Shown one piece after another: positions 38,166-50,329 of a DNA stretch of 64,000 nt. Location of the stretch: NCBI GenBank assembly GCA_023079485.1, contig CM041086.1, forward strand, positions 10,238,401-10,302,400, given 5' to 3'. The notes beneath the pieces are model-generated. The model did not search any database. It saw only the letters and a list, made by a program, of their open reading frames with translations, and had not been told where the DNA came from. Source of the stretch: Archilochus colubris (Eukaryota > Chordata > Aves > Apodiformes > Trochilidae). Numbering within the stretch: position 1 is the stretch's first letter; the number at the start of each line of letters is the position of its first letter. The position numbers were made by a program, and so were the translations under genes.

Positions 38166-40159
38166 TTTGCATCAGAGCTTTTACAAACCCACCTTATTAG
38201 TGATTTGCATACTAAATGTGGTTTTAAATAAGGATAAATTTGTCCTTTGTTATTCTATTACCAATTTAGTAAGCAAAGGGAGAAGTTCAATGGTGTCCTG
38301 CATCTTGCACTTCAAAAATACTCTGGTATACATCTTATCTAATTAAAATTTTATTCAAATAGAATACTATAAATGATATATTAAGCTTACTTCTTAACCT
38401 CACCTTCTTCCAATGTCTCCAAAAGTGCAAAACATATCCTTAGCCATTAAATTCATGAGACTTTTTTTTCTTTTTTTCTTTCCCTCCTATATGAAAATAA
38501 GCAGTGAGGAAAATGTTAAAATGAAATAACCCTTTATGACTGAAGCAGATGTGATGATAAATTAGAACCCTGAACTGGAATACAGTCATTGAACTATTTC
38601 TTGAAATGTGTAACTATTTGTTATGCTTGGTGCTTTTCACAGAGTTTGTAATATGGCCAAGGTCTCTGATACAAACAAGTAGTTCCTAAAAATATTCACA
38701 TCAACACTGTTTCTTCAGTGTATCATGAGGATGTGGAGCTATCTCAAATAGTTTTACCAGAAATATGGAAGAGCCAATTTCATTGCACAGTAACTGCAAA
38801 GAGGACCTTGAACACAGTTTATGGCTTCTTCCCCATGCTGGACACAGATGAATGCAAACTGGAACATATAAAAAATAGGATGGAGCAATCTCAAGCCAAC
38901 TGTCTAGAAACCAAGAATTTCTTCAGCGTTGTAAGAGACAAGTGCTTATTCTGAATACCACAAACTCAGAAGAAATTTTACTGATGAAATAAGAAAGATA
39001 AGGGGATTGCTCATGTGTAAAATTTTACTGGGAGCCAAAAGATGTTTCTAATTGATTAGTAATAAGGTTCTACAGCCTTCCACTGAAAAAAAGGAGAAAA
39101 AATCCAATTACCTTTGTGTTGGACTATGGTCAAATGGATGATGATATTGAGTAAGGCAGTAAGGAACTAGATTAGGTATATTCTATTTCCATGAATTTTC
39201 ACTATATCACTTTCCTGGGAAAGATACCAGTGGCATTTTGCTGTTATGAAAGTCTTGAATAGGATAAGGTTTGTAAGTAGAGCATTGTCTTTTATTATAC
39301 CAACTGATGTAATTGGATGAGGGGAGAAAAACCCACTAAAACCAAATGAAGACATCTCCACCATAAGTAGCACTCTGTTGGATTTTAACTGGTACTACAA
39401 GAGCATACTCCAGTGCTAAATGTAAGCTGAGATGTATTGATAGAATACACAGGAAAGAAAAGCAGTAAGAACTGATGAACCTAAGGAAATTGTATTGGTT
39501 ACTGGGAAAAGGGGAAAAATGTACATTTGAGGGGCTTTTTGAAAACCAATATAGGTAACTGAGAGAAGATTTCTTTGAAGGTATGATCTTCCTTTACTAA
39601 CTGTTCAATCATTTTTAAATTTTTTAATTATTATTTTCTATATTGATCTGTGCAACTCCCAGGCTGTGTAGAAATAATGAATGTCAAATAATGTTAATAT
39701 TCTTTTTTGAAATGAAATTGCATTATGGCTCTTTCAAAAAAGTCCTCCCTTCTTCCAGAAGAGAGTAGTTGTTGTGTGAACATCTTACGTGGTACCAGTT
39801 TGCATAACAACATTTTCTCAAAGGAAGATCCTGAATACTTGTTAGAATTTTGATGGTGTATTTTAGATATTATAATGAAGGCAGCTGTGATTGTTAATAG
39901 ATGAGAAAAATTACAGTTTGTAGGCTCTCATATTTTTAGTTACCCATACTAGTTTTCCAACATCAAATAAAGAGAGCCACCCGTTATTAAAGATATTTGG
40001 AGGGGTCCTGACCAGTAAAATTTTATTTTCAGTCTAGGTGGAGAAATTTGTGGATATTTTACATGCATGATAATGTGGTGAAGTCAGTTAATTCTTCATA
40101 CTTCCTAATTTTTTTCCTGGGGAAGTCATTCCAAAGCAACATGATTAGAGGCCATGCTG

Positions 40160-40178
40160 AAAAAAAAAAAAAAAAAAA
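40160..40178 (+). repeat. A homopolymer, about 19 bp
   Basis: Uninterrupted A run preceded by GGCCATGCTG, without AATAAA upstream. Confidence 0.9.
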
Positions 40179-42102
40179 GGCTGACAGAATTTTAGTTCAA
40201 GTGGATTCACTTGTTGGTTCAGAATATATATTCAGAATTTAAATATGGCAGAATAAAAAGAACCAATGCATCTGTGTTGCTGAAGAGCTTAAAGTAAAAA
40301 AGAAATAGTTTGTAAATCAGAATTCTAAAATTCATTACAGTAAGTATCTTGAAAACAGTTATGATCTAAGACTCAAATAGGAGGAAAGATCAATAAAAGA
40401 GATGAAACAGATGATATGGTGTGGTTGCCTCCAATGAGAGACTGCTTTCAATGATATTTATCCAGAAGGAGCTCCTTACAGTCCTAAAAAATTCACATCT
40501 GAAATTACATCTCTGTTAGAGCATAATGATTTTCTAGTTCAGTCAGGAAATGAATAGCTTGTAATAAGCTCTAATACAAGGTTTATTGCCTTGGTTTACA
40601 GCTGTTACATGCACAGTCATTAGTAAGTCAATGCTGGACTGTAAGTTCTTGGATGCCTACTGGAATTACCTGGTTGGCTCTCTCTTAAATATGCCCCAGG
40701 GAGATGTCTGTGTCTTGGGCTGTTTTTTCTAACTGCCTTCTGCTAATTCTGAGCAAGTGCTCCCCTCTTGTAAAAGTCAGGTATCTTGTTACAGTAAATG
40801 CTACAGCTGGGACACCCAGCACTCAATCCTATCTGGATCAGGCAAGTTGACTTTTTAAAAGCCAAAGAGAGAATTATCACATCTTTTTCATAGCCAGAGG
40901 CCTGGCTGGTAGAGAATTGTTCTTCAGACTTCTTTGATTTGCCAACCTGTGAAGATTTGCCAGCAGTAAAGAGAAGCTTTGTGTCAGGAAAATAAGGCTA
41001 CTGTCATCAGGCCTGGTTCTTAATCACCCTTCATCATTAAAACAATTTCTCTAGACTCTGCAAGTTGTGTGCACAAGCACTAGTTCTTACCAACTCTCAA
41101 AAACTAAATCTTAAGTTTCTTATTTCTTACCAAGCAGAAATATGCCTGAAGCATATGGGTGTTCAGTCATCTGAAATCAAACTCTCACAATCTTCCCTGT
41201 GTAGGTTACACAGCTAGTGAGTCTGAAAAAAACTAAAAATAAATCTTTTGCCTAATCACCTGAGCATGCAGGCTTGACTGAGGCTCTGTTTCCCGGTCCA
41301 GTTATTGCTAAGAACACACCTCAGAAGCAGGTCCTGTCACTGCAACTTTCTCATTCTTCTCTAAATACATTTTCCTTCCCTTTAACCATTAAATCATTCT
41401 ACCTTGTCTAATAATTCCTGCTTCACTTATTTCTTGCTGTGAAGATAGAGACAGGAGTACCAACAAACAGATTTTTAAACTGAGGAACAAGAGAATTAAT
41501 TTAATGTGATTTCTGATTGAGGGGTGGGAAAAATTTGGCAGGCCATATGGATTAGAAAGGTCACGTGTTCAGGATCCCAAACAATCCCACCACATAAGCA
41601 GGAGTCATGAAGAAAGTGTGCTATTGATTTTGAATAATAAAAGTAGAGCTCAGTTGCCCTTTAGTTATCGTGTATATAGAAATAGGAATTGACAATCCTT
41701 CTCCATGAGAACTAGCAAAGGTAATGTTGATAAAATTTTCAAGACAGGAGGACTAAACCTTGCTGTAAAGCCAAAAATCTGGGGAGAAAAAGACTTTTTC
41801 TTAGTGAGAGAATCCATGGGAATACAAGACAATGAAGATAATTTTTTTTTTCCAAAGAACTGATACAGTTCACTTAACTTTTTTTGTGGCTTGTTTGTTT
41901 GAACGTGTTACTTATATACTGGATTGTAATGCAATATTGCCATCTAGTGAAAGAATGGAAAATATCCAGTCACAGTGGTCATTTGATGCATAAGAACATA
42001 AACATGGTACTATCAAATGAACACTTCTAAGCATCAGAAGTGTGAAACTTTGAGAAACTAGTGCTGATAGGAACTTGTAACTTGTGGTTTGGTTTTGTTG
42101 GG

Positions 42103-42137
42103 TTTTTTTTTTTTTTTTTTTTTTGGTTGGTTGGTTA
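42103..42137 (+). repeat. T homopolymer with GGTT units
   Basis: About 22 T followed by three GGTT units. The flanking sequence (from 42086) is also T/G-rich. On the minus strand there is no AATAAA close enough to suggest an mRNA tail. Confidence 0.85.
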
Positions 42138-42887
42138 GGATTTTTTAAAGCTGTTCACCGTGTAAATTATCCCAGAGCTTGCACGGAAGCAGGAGCTGGG
42201 AGTCAGTAGAAGTCAGGGTGAAAATATTATGTTCTCCTGCTGAGATACTGATCAGTTTGTGTCATGGCCCATGATTATATTCCTGGTACTGGCTGCTACA
42301 GGAGGAATGAAAAACTCAAATTATGCTGCCTAATGCTCAGGCATGCTGAACAAACAAAAGGGTTAAAATATGTTCTTCTGTAAGGGTGTGCTATCTTCCC
42401 ATTGGTTCTTTACAGACCCTTAATGCAGCTTAAGCACTGTTACTGTTGGCTTCAACTCAGTAGAAACAATAGTGGGCTTGCTGGCAGGTTAATTATTTAT
42501 TTGATCTGTCTCACAAATACATAGTTTTGAGCTGGTCTAAGAAGACAAAGTAAATTTAAGATCCAATGTTCATAGGACATTGAAAAGTCCATTAATGTAG
42601 TGGATTATTTTTTTCCAAAGATGAATAAAGGGAGTCAAATATATATCAGATATAAAGAGTTGTATATTTATGTAAACAATTAGTGTCTTTATGAATAAGA
42701 TACTCCTTAAGAATCTGTATTACTTCCCTAACACAGACCATAACATGTCATCCATATTTTCAAGCATTCCTTCTTTCTTAAGATCATTTGTTTGGTTTTT
42801 TTTTTGCAAGAGGTACTCACATTTTGAGTCCAGATTTTATAGAAGTTTTCAAAATAACCTATAAGAAGATAAATGGCATATACTTAC

Positions 42888-42963
42888 CGTGAGAAAAGAC
42901 AAATCAACTCTAATACCCATCATGTTTCCAGAGCTATGATTTTTTTCTGAAATTATGACCTCG
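42888..42963 (-). other. Exon-like segment, minus strand
   Basis: The minus strand shows a strong acceptor, CTCCACTTCTTCCAG, then 76 bp, then a strong donor, ACG|GTAAGTAT. One frame is open: one leftover base plus 25 codons, beginning EVIISEKN and ending VDLSFLT. It has the same phase pattern as the segment at 2914-3031. About 70% of first codon positions are purines. The peptide is not recognised. A 25-codon open frame is common by chance, so the weight rests on the two splice sites. Confidence 0.2.
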
Positions 42964-43286
42964 CTGGAAGAAGTGGAGATGTCATTTCCTGAATTGCATT
43001 GCTTCTGTTGGCAATGTTTTGTAACGTGGATTTAAAAATACCACGATTTGTTTAGATAAAATGTTTTGGGGTTTTTTTTGCACAAGCTCAAACAATTTTT
43101 TTGAGATGCTGACCTCAATTGCAAAAGATATTTTCAATTAAGGAAAACGTTTATATAGTTAGCAAGCTGTCATTCAGTAAAACTCATTTTTTTAATTAAA
43201 CAGATGGTGATAACAAAGAAATTAATGAACACACTCTTGCTTGCCTGCTATCCTAATTTGCATTTCTAAATTATTCAGGTTATGCA

Positions 43287-43305
43287 GCAATTAAGCTTTA
43301 ATTGC
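43287..43305. promoter_or_regulatory. Homeodomain-type palindrome in an enhancer-like segment
   Basis: GCAATTAA, spacer GCT, TTAATTGC: 8-bp arms carrying two opposed TAATTG/CAATTA homeodomain cores. It lies within 43150-43400, which also holds an ATTTGCAT octamer core (POU type), GATAA, CAGATG and further AATTA cores. This resembles vertebrate developmental enhancers, but conservation cannot be seen from one sequence. A palindrome of this size is expected about once by chance in the window. Confidence 0.25.
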
Positions 43306-43841
43306 TTTTAGACAAATGAATATCTCAGAATGAATGACAAATTATGATGAAATTGTCAAAGAAGTATGGTGCATTCTACTGCTCACCCTATTTCAGATTA
43401 TGACAATTTTAGAAGCCTAAATGTGGGAACAGAACATTGCTATGCAAATTTACTCTGCTGTTTCTTTGTTCCACGTGCAGTGCAGCATCATGCCACTGCT
43501 CTGTGCAGATAAGATAAACACAAGATGTGATATTAAAGCTGCATTCCTGCAGGAGCATGTGTTAGGAGCCAGGCTTGCATTTGCTCAAGGTATAGATGAC
43601 ACATGACACATGATCATCAGAGCTCTTCTGCTTAGGTTGCTGCTGCTTGGTTTCTAAGCAATACTTGAGAAAAAAGACAATTTATATAAAAAATCAGCAA
43701 GCTATTTTATAGAGGGACTGCACTAAAAGCCTGTTTTATCTGATTTAAGGCAGGGTATTGGTACAATGTCATTTTTAGTCTGGATCCAAAGAATTTGCAT
43801 ACCCTTGTTTTCTTCTTTCTCTCATTCTTGTGTCTACCTGT

Positions 43842-43880
43842 TCTCTGTCTCTCTCTCTCTTTTTTTTTTTTTTTTTTTTT
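43842..43880 (+). repeat. (CT)n plus T-homopolymer tract
   Basis: A CT run of about nine units passes into about 21 T, followed by CCTCCAG. The result looks like a very strong splice acceptor, but no supported exon follows. Confidence 0.9.
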
Positions 43881-46223
43881 CCTCCAGTTGCTGCTTCATT
43901 TTCCAGGTTTTTATATCTCTGGAACACTTGTCTGGCCTGTTAGTCATCCCACCACACAAGCTGGAAAAACTGCATTCTCCTCAGAGCATCTGCACAAGCT
44001 GTAAATACAAGTCATGTGGTACCACTGTAGTTGCTTTCTCCAATATATTTCTATTGATTAAACCAGCCAAGCCTTCAGCTCAGCATCAGTGGGTATGAGC
44101 TCACTACATCTAGGGGAAACAGACTATTTTTTAGCATTTTCTGCTCTAAATATAGCAGTTTTTACAGTTAATATACAGTTTTTATAGTTCAACTGGCAGA
44201 AGACAGATACATGAATGAACTTAAGTTCAGAAAAACATTTATGGCAAATGTTATAATGAGTGTTACATAGGCTGTTCCTTACTAAAAGAAGACATGACAG
44301 TGTGTGACATAATATAAACTTTCCAGTTACTTTATTTTGTACTGTAATCAGAATTTTAAAGTTGCCTTATAGCAATCTTAAAAGTAAACTGGAGAAGTGT
44401 TTCCAGGTATTTAGTATAGACTTTTAAAAGCATATTTAAAGCCTTCACCTCATCTACCTCTAAGTGCTGAAATGCTGCTGTGGTACAAATCTAGGAAATC
44501 TATTCAACTAGGTTTTTATTGTTTTCAGTGAAGAGAGCCATGGGCTGAGCTAGTCCATCCACATGAAAATAAATTGGGACTACCTGATAGCTGTTTCCTG
44601 CTGATTATAGGACCATAAAGTTGAATGAATCAATACTGGGTTTCTGTTTAAGTCTCATTTGCAACTGTATCACAGGGACATTTGTCTAAAGATAGAGAAA
44701 AAATAAGGTGCTTGTTTAGGCCTCTGATTCTGATGGAGAATGATAGAGTGATAACAGCCAGAGGAGTAACAGCTTAGAAAATGTGACAACCTGAATAAAT
44801 CAGGCTCCCTTAGTCTGGACAGTAGAACAGTGCTAAAGGACTTGCTACTTGCAAAGGATTATATTGAGAAGGCCAATTATGAATTTATTCTTTGCTCACC
44901 AAACACAGAAGAAGAGTTAATCTCTTTAATCAGGGTAGATAATGAAAAGAAAGGAAAAATCCAAATTAAGTAGTTTACTCAGGCATGGAAGTAAGTGTCT
45001 TCCTCCCTGACAGAAGTTTAGTAGTTCATAAAAGACAATTCATAAAAGAAAATTAGGCATTTGTTATAATATAAATATGAGTAACACCAAGTGTAAATTG
45101 GTGTTGTTCAAATTCACAGTATTAGATGTATCAGGAAAACTGTGTCTTAGACTTTAAAGGGCTCATGGTGACACTTTGGCAAATTCCCATTCAGGTCAGA
45201 GAGAACTGAAGAGGGGAAAAAATATTCAACCATTGCCTTAGGTTCCTCATTTTACAAAATTTATTAAACCTGAAAAAAACAACTGCCCTTGTTTTCAGCA
45301 AAGCCAAATGGTTAATAGTAGTATGCCAAGGTAGATATACTCCCTGATTTCTCATTTGGATTACCTATTCTTCACTTATTGGAGGAAATCTTACTGCATG
45401 CTTCCCTCCTTTCTTGTGATGCTCCTTGCCTGTCTTTGCATTTCATATTCTGTTTCTTTCCTTGAAGATCTTGAAGTAGGATATATGAAGTAATTTCAAT
45501 AAAGCAAGAATCTCTACCAGTTGATTTCAATTAGTGCAATTCCATTAATTTCTCACCATCCCTTGTCAACACGTGTGCTCAAATATTTATATACATGTAG
45601 GATATAAATATTAATTGATTTCCTTCCTGTAGATATCCTCATCCAAAATTATGTACAAGAATATTACCTGATGAGAAACAGAAAAAAAGAACTCCTTATA
45701 GATGGCCATTTCTATCTTTTAATGCAAGCTGACAGATGTGTAAGGCGGATACAGAAGTATTTACCTAGAATTTATTTCTGTTTGCACAGTTTCCCCCCTA
45801 GGTGCTAATGCTATTTATTGTTGGGAGCTGTCTAGGAAAAAAGGAAAAAGCCTTTTTGCATTGTACTGGGGCTATTTCCTGGCATTAGCACTGCCATACA
45901 GTATGTACAATGTGCATATTAAAACTATTGCACTGTTACTAGGATTGGGGTTATTTTGCTCCTCTTCATATTAATATGAAAAATTTATTGGGTATGTTTC
46001 AATGCTGGACGTTGATTACTTTGGGGTTCATACAGGTTTATCCAGGCTTTATAGATCAGATGCACAGTGTAAAGATAGTAGATTAAAAAAAAAAATAATG
46101 CTGTAGTTAAAAATATGGTATTTTAGCTTCTGAATGTTTTTGTTCTGAAATATTGTAGCAGTATTTACAGTATGAAATTGGAAACAGATTTCCTTCTCTT
46201 TCTATGTGAGAGATTTAATCATT

Positions 46224-46255
46224 GACTTAGATTCTTCTTGACTTGGATTCTTCTT
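46224..46255 (+). repeat. 16-bp tandem duplication
   Basis: GACTTAGATTCTTCTT is followed at once by GACTTGGATTCTTCTT, one mismatch. Probably a replication-slippage duplication. Confidence 0.9.
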
Positions 46256-47002
46256 GTGTCAGTACTGAGTTAGGTATCTATGTTGTACTTACTGTTAGTT
46301 TCCTGCAGAAAGCTCTGTGCAGGCTCTTGTTACCTCTTTTCTGTAGCTGACTTGGACGAAAGCATTAAGCCTTAAAAACTCATTGCTTAATTGTGCTCCT
46401 GTAGGAAGTCCTACATCCTTTTTATGGATAAAACATTAATATGAGCATTATACACCATCCACTGCTTTATTTTTAGTTTCTAATAACAAATATTTATTAC
46501 ATTACTAATGCCTAAAATAAACTGGTAGGACATCTCAGTGAACATATGCTGCTGTTTTTCAGAATATGAACTCAAAGATACAGAGGTCAAATGATGACCT
46601 TTCTTAAAACCTCTTTTTATGACAGGAAGATATTGTGTGTTGATTTTGACAGCTGAACTACCTCCATATCTCTTAATAAATCCTTATCAAAGTATTTTTA
46701 AAGAAGTTAAAACCCAGGAAGTTTTGCTCAGATATTAGAATCCCTGAATGCAGTAAAGCTAGTGTATGTTCTTTATGTAAAATACAAATCAATTATTTGT
46801 ATTAAATTAAGAGTTGTTTACAGCTGGAGTCGTGTTCTATATTAAAGGCCTATTTATCAGGAATATGGCTGAATTAACAACATAGGAAAAGCAAAACAAA
46901 CTATTAGATTCTAGTTTTCACTGCCTTGACTAAAATCACCTCATAAATCTCCTAGAAAAGATAAATGAATCACCTAGATAAAGAAATAAAAAAATAGTTG
47001 TC

Positions 47003-47047
47003 TGAGCCATAATGAATATTTTAATATTAGCAATTCATTATGGCTCA
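47003..47047. other. Perfect 15-bp inverted repeat (hairpin)
   Basis: TGAGCCATAATGAAT at 47003-47017 and its exact reverse complement at 47033-47047 are separated by 15 bp (47018-47032). The arms stop cleanly at both ends. The surrounding sequence (about 46990-47240) is rich in TAAT/ATTA cores and lacks simple repeats, as seen in conserved regulatory DNA. Possible readings are a cruciform or paired binding site, a small hairpin RNA (the stem is short for a microRNA), or the remains of a miniature inverted-repeat element. Confidence 0.6.
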
Positions 47048-48642
47048 AACACATGTTGCCTTTAATAGAAGTGCATGATCTTGAATATTATTAAGGTTTA
47101 AAGAAATTTAAATGTGACAAGCACAAGATTAAATGTGGCATGTAAATGAGTTTAAACAGCTAATTAGGTTTTGTTGGTCCATCCTATGTTTGACAGATAT
47201 GTAATAGCAGCAATACTAATTAGAGAAATCATGGCATCAAGTAGATCTGAGTTTTATGTTGGAACTACAGTTTTGCACCACACAATTCCACAGGAGGCAC
47301 ATAACCCTCTCTGAGATATTTTGAAAAAAACCTGTATAGTTTTGCAGTGAAAATCATTTTCTATGAAATATGTTTCATCTCCTTAAGAATGCAAGATCAA
47401 TTCTTAGGATTTAGAAAAGAATTCCATCAGGCACAGGGTTTATCTGATTATTCAAATCTAATCTTTATCTTAGGTCTGGTTTCTTTTTCCACTAGGTATT
47501 TTTGAGTTGGATTTCACAATGCTGAATATGGTCATTAAAATCAGTTATTCTTTACCATGCTGATTTAAAAAATATTATGGCAGAGTTTGTGTTTTTTTAA
47601 AAGGGGATCAGTTAGGATGAAACAACTTTATATTAGCATATCATTTATCTGATGTGGTAATGGAAATTGTTGAGAGTAATATAAATTGTCATTAAGGGTT
47701 GGTTAGTCATTCAGTCAGATAGTTGGCTGCTATTTATGGTTAAATCTAGAAATTTCTTCACTGGGTAATAATGAAAAAGAATGGGGAGTATAAGGATATG
47801 ATATTAAAACTGATGCAGTAACCCAAGTAAAAGCATATAAAATCCACTCCATTTCAAATAAAACATTTCCAAAGCTTGTATTGTCCATCTTAATAGAATA
47901 GTGTCAGTTAAAATAATATTTAATAAGATACATCTAAATTCAAAAGCATTTTCAGCAGGGTCCTGAATTACAGGCTCATTTCAGACCAGGTAACATTAAA
48001 GTATTGTCCATAGCTCTTACACATTGTCACCAAGCACATGGAATAATTAAAACATGACTCATTTGCATGTAAGTAGTCTTACTCTTGGCTTCTGAGTTGA
48101 GTTGCCTTCACCCTGCTCTTTTAACATAGGACTTACATACAGCTTTTAACTGGTTGTTAGCAGGGATGTAGGCCTGTAGGCCTTAGGGTCTTTTTTTTTA
48201 AATGCCTGTTCTCATTTCAGTGTTATTCATTTTCAGCTGTTTGACAGTAAATGATTTGGGAATTTCTGCAATTTTCTTGAGATAGAAGGCAAGTTATGGA
48301 GTGATTGGTATTTGTACTAATCTCTGCACTTTGACAAAACTTCAAACATGAATCCATGGTTTCTGACATTATTTTCATTTATTTGCCAGTGAGCCAAATG
48401 AAGTAGGATTCTGATATTTGGCTTCCAGTGGATGATAATAAAGCCAGTTATTTTACTGCTTCCAGCCCACCTCTTCTTTATTCCCAGTACAGTAGGGTAG
48501 TACCTTGGTAACTGTGCATAGGGGTTGCTCTACATTTCAGAAAGCTCTGTTCAGTGAAGAACTGGGCAGGAAGAAGAAAATGGTGTGGAAGCAGTTTTCT
48601 GTAAACTAAAATTCAGAGCAGTTATGTATCTGCTGTTGGAAG

Positions 48643-48675
48643 AAAAACTTGAATAGGGGATAAAAAACTTGAATA
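48643..48675 (+). repeat. 13-bp direct repeat, 20-bp period
   Basis: AAAAACTTGAATA at 48643-48655 and at 48663-48675, exact, with GGGGATA between. Confidence 0.85.
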
Positions 48676-50308
48676 CAGAAACATTACTAGTCAGGCAAAT
48701 AAACCCAAAGTAACTGAATATACCTGAAGCAGGGACTTTTGCTCTTTGGCAGAAGAGAGGGGTAGATGAATTCAAAACTTGTGTCTTATTATCCAATCAG
48801 GCTTCAGGCTTAAAAGATTCAATAAGTAAAGCTTCAACTGTCATCACTAGAACAAAAGGATGGTAGCTGAAACAATTGCATTAACATCTATCAAATCCTT
48901 AGACAAAAATTGACTATCTGACACAAAGCTACACAAGTTAGTGAAGGAGCAGATGCCAGGGAGTGAGATTGATGCCTCAAAGATAGCCTGAAGTCTGACT
49001 AATAATCCAGAACCAATTTGTCACAGGTGCCAGCTCTTAAGTATTGGTTAAGCCCTGAGAAAATAGTCTGCATTTCAGCACCTCACAGTGGTTTTATTTT
49101 AGCTGTATTGTTGTGAGCAGCTATTCCCTACGCTCCTTTCAAGTTCTGTTCTTAGAGCTTACTTTTACCCTGTAAGTGAATTTATTAAACCAAGAGCAAA
49201 CCCTATTCCCTCCAAAACAAAAGTAGAGGTGCAGATTATGTACAAACATTTTAAAATCCTAAATTACGGTGAATTTTGGAGAATAGTCCTATGCTTTACT
49301 GTTTTCAGGTTCACAGCAGATCAGGATTTCTATCCCAACTGTCTTTCATAATTCATGACACTAAGATCTCATCACATGAGATTTTCATCTTTTAGATCGA
49401 GAAATTAGTAAGGATGAGAGGAAGTCCAGCATTTTCTTCTATCTCCTGCTCATCAGAGTGACTAGATGGAGGTCAGGTGAGGGGAAATTTCTCTGCTCTT
49501 AGAAGTGTAGTGATTTATTTGTAGCTTGTGCTATGCTATACAAGTCTTCTATGTTTTTCTATCCATCTTCCTGTTCTGAGTTGTTTCTTTTCTAAAATGG
49601 TTTTATGAAATGAGAAATTGTAATAATCTTTCCTCTTCTCTAAACCATGAAAAAGGTATTTCTTAGCAGAGCACTCATTAAAGAGTAGGGCTTGAGTGCT
49701 CTGTACTTGTGATAAGAAATCAGGATAGTAATTCTCACATATTACTGTAACCCTAATGTCTAGAGCTAATAAAAAATCTTCAGCACATGCCTAGAAATAT
49801 TCTGTGAGATGATCTCCTAATGCAATTTGCTTCTAGGAGACTGATTTAATAAAGCTAGAAAATCCATGCATTCTAATAAGATTCTATTAATCTTAATTGA
49901 CAAGGTTTTTTTTTTCTATCAATAATATTATTTTGAAATATAGTTTTAAATTGATAAATGGTGATATTTGCAACTATTGTTGAGATCAGTTTAAAAAAAA
50001 CCATTGAGCCCCAGCATAGGGTTCCAGACTTCTGTGCTCTTCACCTGATCAGTAGATCATGATACATAGGGGCATTTGGAAGAGGGGAAAAACATAGGGG
50101 AAAAACCCCAAGAACACATCAGTTCATTGATTTTTAAAGTAATAATTAAAAAATGTGCTACATCTCAATAGCAAAAAGGTCTTTGACAAAAGAGAGGTTG
50201 TCTGTTACTGAAAATAACCTCAGTTCTCTTGTCTGAAGCCATCCTACTTTATACTGCCTTTTTTCCCCAACTGATCTGTACCTCATGGTTTGTCTGTCCT
50301 GTGTTTGA

Positions 50309-50329
50309 GTGTGTGTGTGTGTGTGTGTG
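50309..50329 (+). repeat. (GT)n microsatellite
   Basis: About ten uninterrupted GT units. Likely length-polymorphic. Confidence 0.95.

Larger units (their letters stand above)
35646..43149. other. AT-rich single-copy DNA, one unexplained frame
   Basis: Holds the 153-codon frame at 37704-38165 and the exon-like segment at 42888-42963, both listed separately. The frame at 38718-38954 (78 codons, plus) has no recognisable content. T runs lie at 36609-36620 and elsewhere. Confidence 0.55.
43401..50308. other. AT-rich single-copy DNA, no supported gene
   Basis: Very few open frames occur between 44100 and 50150. The hairpin region 46990-47240 is the only stretch that draws attention. A 10-bp inverted pair, GTGCTAATGC/GCATTAGCAC, at 45802-45811 and 45882-45891 is expected by chance. 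Confidence 0.6.

Noticed and set aside
43842..43920. Very strong splice-acceptor-like CT/T tract ending in CCTCCAG
   Set aside because: A simple repeat gives this by itself; no donor-bounded exon with supported coding content follows.
45802..45891. 10-bp inverted pair 70 bp apart, considered as a hairpin RNA
   Set aside because: Arms of this length at this distance are expected several times by chance in 64 kb, and the interior does not pair.
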